Shown: positions 62,656 through 64,000 of the stretch, one piece after another
Numbering within the stretch: the stretch's first letter is position 1
Layout: the number at the start of each line of letters is the position of its first letter
Assembly: GCA_026826555.1 (NCBI GenBank)
Contig: JAKSZT010054334.1
Coordinates: 36,861,406 to 36,925,405, forward strand
Source: Tolypeutes matacus
Taxonomy: Eukaryota > Chordata > Mammalia > Cingulata > Chlamyphoridae
Length of the DNA stretch: 64,000 nt
Direction: 5' to 3'
The notes under the pieces: model-generated
The model's database searches: none
Told to the model about the DNA's origin: nothing
The model's input: the letters and a program-made list of their open reading frames with translations, nothing else
Translations under genes and position numbers: made by a program

Positions 62656-63547
62656 TAGGATAAAAAGGAAGGTTTTTAAATTTGTTGCAAAATGTGATAG
62701 AATTTGTTTTAGTTCTAGGATATCTGACTGGATTCTAAAGTATCTTATCAAAGATATTTTTCTAACAAAATTCCAATTTCCTGTAACAATTATAGTTCAC
62801 TACCTTTAACAAGGAAATCTTCCAATACTGACAATTGTTTTCTAACATATACTCACCTCTCAGAACAGAGGATCTAGAGGCATTGATATTTGGAATGTGA
62901 ATTTATGAGAGAAATATAGCATCCATTGTAAGGTCCACTTAATTGTGGCCCTCTCTAGGCTTTATAAAGTGTCATGTTATTTTGTTCTTTATTTTCACAG
63001 AGATATTATGTTGGTATTAAATTTTGACATAATATCCCAATTGGCAAGCTCTATGTAATTTAGAATGGTAATAATTCAGTAATTTCTGTACTTATTAAAT
63101 GTACTTGAAATGTCTGATGGATAGCAACAAAATACATGAAATATGATAATTGATGCTTTCACTTAGTAACACATACAATCAAATGCAATTTCAAGTATAT
63201 AATACTGCTTCTTATTTAAACTGAAATTTCTCACAGAGCAACCTATACCAAATACTAGTTTTTTTGTTGTTGTTTAAAATAGTTACAGTGTATTATGATG
63301 TAAAGTGACACCCAACATCTGAATTTGTTTCTAGAACAAATTTATTACTGTGGTATTTTCCAGTAATGTGTTGGCTTAAAAAATTTTAAGGCCCTTACCC
63401 AAGTACAAAATGACTGTAAGCATGTAGCTGTTAATTATAACACTTTTTAAAAAAATTCTTGCCAGTGAGATTTAAAAATGCAAGATATTTTGACCCAAAT
63501 AAATTCACTCATTTTAAAGACATTCTTTCACTCTAGATAATCATAGA

Positions 63548-63800
63548 TTCACTTTTTAAAAGAAAGAATTTTATTGATACATATAAATAAAGTATAAACC
63601 CATCCAAAGTGTACAATCAGCGGTATTCAGTGTTTTCACATATTTGTACATTCATCACTTCAACCATTCTTAGAGCCTTTTCATTATTCCAATAATGTTA
63701 ATAATAAACAAAAAGCAAACAAAACTCATCACCTCTCAATCTCTCTATTCTTCTTCCAGTAGGCATAGCAGCTATTCATTTTCTTTCTCTCTAATATATT
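63548..63800 (-). repeat. LINE-1 3' UTR-like fragment, minus strand
   Basis: TTTTATTGATACATATAAAT, then CATCCAAAGTGTACAATCAG, then TTTGTACATTCATCACTTCA resemble the reversed tail of an old LINE-1 in its xenarthran form. Confidence 0.5.
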
Positions 63801-64000
63801 TGTATTTATATTTTGTAAAAACAATTTTATATATGTAATATCACCCATATTCATGCCAAAAACTAGCTTTTACTTGTAGTAAATTTCTTTTATAATATAA
63901 ATAATTGAAACACTATTGATAGCATTCAGTGCTAAAGTGTAGAGTAGAATGGCCAAGGAAAAAAGCTTTCAATCTACTTAATTTTATTCTCTGAGAAATG

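Larger units (their letters stand above)
12090..64000 (+). other. KLHL1: Downstream KLHL1 intron (partial)
   Basis: Inferred: the exon that should follow, carrying the end of BACK and the first Kelch repeat, was not seen. KLHL1 introns are known to be very large. Stretches in which I see nothing beyond simple repeats are 12840-13690, 15120-17950, 22440-26810, 27910-29870, 31420-32020, 32130-33450, 35330-36220, 38570-40260, 48300-48780, 49340-50190, 50360-51840, 52450-53330, 54210-55440, 56450-58800, 60010-60650, 61800-62185 and 62660-63540. Confidence 0.65.

Noticed and set aside
1..64000. ATXN8OS (the antisense transcript at the KLHL1 5' end), CRISPR arrays, bacterial operons, rRNA or tRNA genes
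   Set aside because: No KLHL1 first-exon or CTG-repeat sequence, no array-like spaced repeats, and no true RNA gene seen; tRNA-like pieces are SINE heads.

Overview
This is a stretch of placental-mammal nuclear DNA, almost certainly from a xenarthran (sloth, anteater or armadillo). It lies inside the brain-expressed gene KLHL1, read on the + strand. The xenarthran call rests on three things. There are three tRNA-derived SINEs of the DAS/sloth type. The LINE-1 5' region and 3' UTRs are of a kind I recognise from xenarthran genomes. A family of A-tailed non-coding elements shares the same 3' end. No consensus library was available, so all repeat family names come from recall of consensus sequences. 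The window looks strongly AT-rich by eye and is gene-poor, as expected for a large-intron gene in a gene desert.

Only one real protein-coding segment was found: a 213-nt KLHL1 exon (11877-12089, phase 0 at both ends) encoding 71 residues of the BACK domain, with good splice sites. No other KLHL1 exon was recognised, so about 11.9 kb upstream and 51.9 kb downstream are taken as intron. The only other gene-like sequence is a broken, intronless RFPL4A-like copy (59155-60000, +), with a RING remnant, frameshifts and two Trp-to-stop changes in the SPRY region.

Layout. 0.7-2.7 kb: a SINE with a perfect 15-bp target duplication, an MLT1-type LTR, and a minus-strand LTR with a 5-bp duplication. 6.5-15 kb: MIR and LINE-2 fossils, a second SINE and the KLHL1 exon. 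18-22.4 kb: a sense LINE-2 piece, then a long antisense LINE-2 split by an unidentified 0.66-kb insertion. 22.5-26.8 kb: a repeat-poor block. 27-31.4 kb: a minus and a plus copy of the A-tailed xenarthran element and a third SINE. 33.4-38.6 kb: more antisense LINE-2, one copy split by a complete 1.7-kb A-tailed element with a 10-bp target duplication. 40.3-40.7 kb: another minus LTR. 41.3-47.5 kb: an old, nearly full-length LINE-1 whose middle 1.27 kb is inverted in place. 47.5-54.2 kb: further LINE-1 3' ends. 55.4-64 kb: two more minus LTRs, the RFPL4A-like pseudogene, a LINE-1 ORF2 relic, a short twin-primed LINE-1, and a reversed LINE-1 tail.

I found no undescribed gene system. The most notable structural feature is the inverted LINE-1 with short inverted repeats at its breakpoints. 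Most + strand LINE-1 pieces lie in the sense direction of KLHL1, while four of five LTRs lie antisense.
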